DNA from: Streptomyces sp. AC558_RSS880
GTDB lineage: Bacteria; Actinomycetota; Actinomycetes; Streptomycetales; Streptomycetaceae
DNA: 56,688 nt
Reading direction: 5' to 3'
NCBI RefSeq assembly: GCF_019049255.1
Contig: NZ_JAGMUJ010000056.1
Coordinates: forward strand, 1-56,688
The translations under genes and the position numbers were made by a program. The notes beneath the pieces were generated by a model that was given only the letters and a program-made list of their open reading frames with translations, did no database searches and was not told the origin of the DNA. This document shows positions 56,640 to 56,688 of this stretch, in pieces; the stretch's first letter is position 1, and each line of letters starts with the position of its first letter.

Positions 56640-56688
56640 GTGACTGATACCGTCGTGGAGTTGGAGACCGTGGAACCTGTCGAGAGTG
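56640..56688 (+). CDS. Start of a gene leaving the window
   Basis: GTG at 56640 preceded by GGGAGAG about 7 nt upstream opens a frame (TDTVVELETVEPVES) that runs to the window end. Only 16 codons are visible, so no function can be assigned. Confidence 0.45.
   Translation, partial: MTDTVVELETVEPVES

Overview
The window is high-GC, densely packed actinobacterial DNA with codon use, start codons (many GTG) and gene content typical of a Streptomyces chromosome core. The gene order (cysM-cysO-mec, clpS, pncB/pncA, hpd, an osmoprotectant ABC operon, murA, hupA, malic enzyme, helD, rsuA-sigU, nnaR, narK) matches what I remember of the SCO2910-SCO2960 stretch of S. coelicolor; that is recollection, not a search. 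I see no rRNA genes, CRISPR array, integrase or intact insertion sequence. One tRNA gene (Cys, GCA) is present.

Left third (1-17.9 kb): a CysO-dependent cysteine pathway (JAMM protease, sulfur carrier, cysteine synthase) with a short Cys-ending leader peptide; an amino-acid permease; the clpS-DUF2017 pair; the two NAD-salvage genes pncB and pncA; a secreted M6 metalloprotease; two adjacent RDD membrane proteins; a GlcD-type FAD oxidase divergent from a TPR protein; and hydroxyphenylpyruvate dioxygenase divergent from an Lrp-type regulator.

Middle third (17.9-40 kb): a four-gene betaine/choline-type ABC operon with every gene overlapping the next; a Lon-fold (S16) protease; an IclR regulator; a DEAD/DEAH helicase; a Doc toxin with RHH antitoxin; an MFS exporter; tRNA-Cys; a protein with two SUKH-like halves; a three-subunit molybdenum hydroxylase operon whose Fe-S subunit carries a disordered N-terminal extension of about 525 residues and whose large subunit lacks the usual catalytic Glu; and a GH20 hexosaminidase with its sugar ABC importer.

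Right third (40-56.7 kb): DUF3039 and YqgE/AlgH proteins, murA, hupA, malic enzyme, a HelD-type RNA polymerase recycling ATPase directly behind sigU-rsuA, a CGNR protein, nnaR (uroporphyrinogen-III synthase-like nitrate regulator), narK, a gene that looks frameshifted, and then a more variable end. That end holds an ATPase / XRE-DUF5753 / DUF397 module of the whiJ type around an AT-rich palindrome, a repeat-rich gap, a small immunity-like gene with an orphan toxin-tip remnant, and the first codons of a gene that leaves the window.

Non-coding points of most interest: a leaderless Cys leader peptide; a 75 percent identical second copy of the last 20 codons of murA (stop included) 140 bp downstream; perfect hairpins of 14-25 bp at several gene ends; an RNA hairpin that would bury the helD ribosome binding site; and interspersed Streptomyces-type repeats, one of which has become protein-coding at the N-terminus of a sugar permease.
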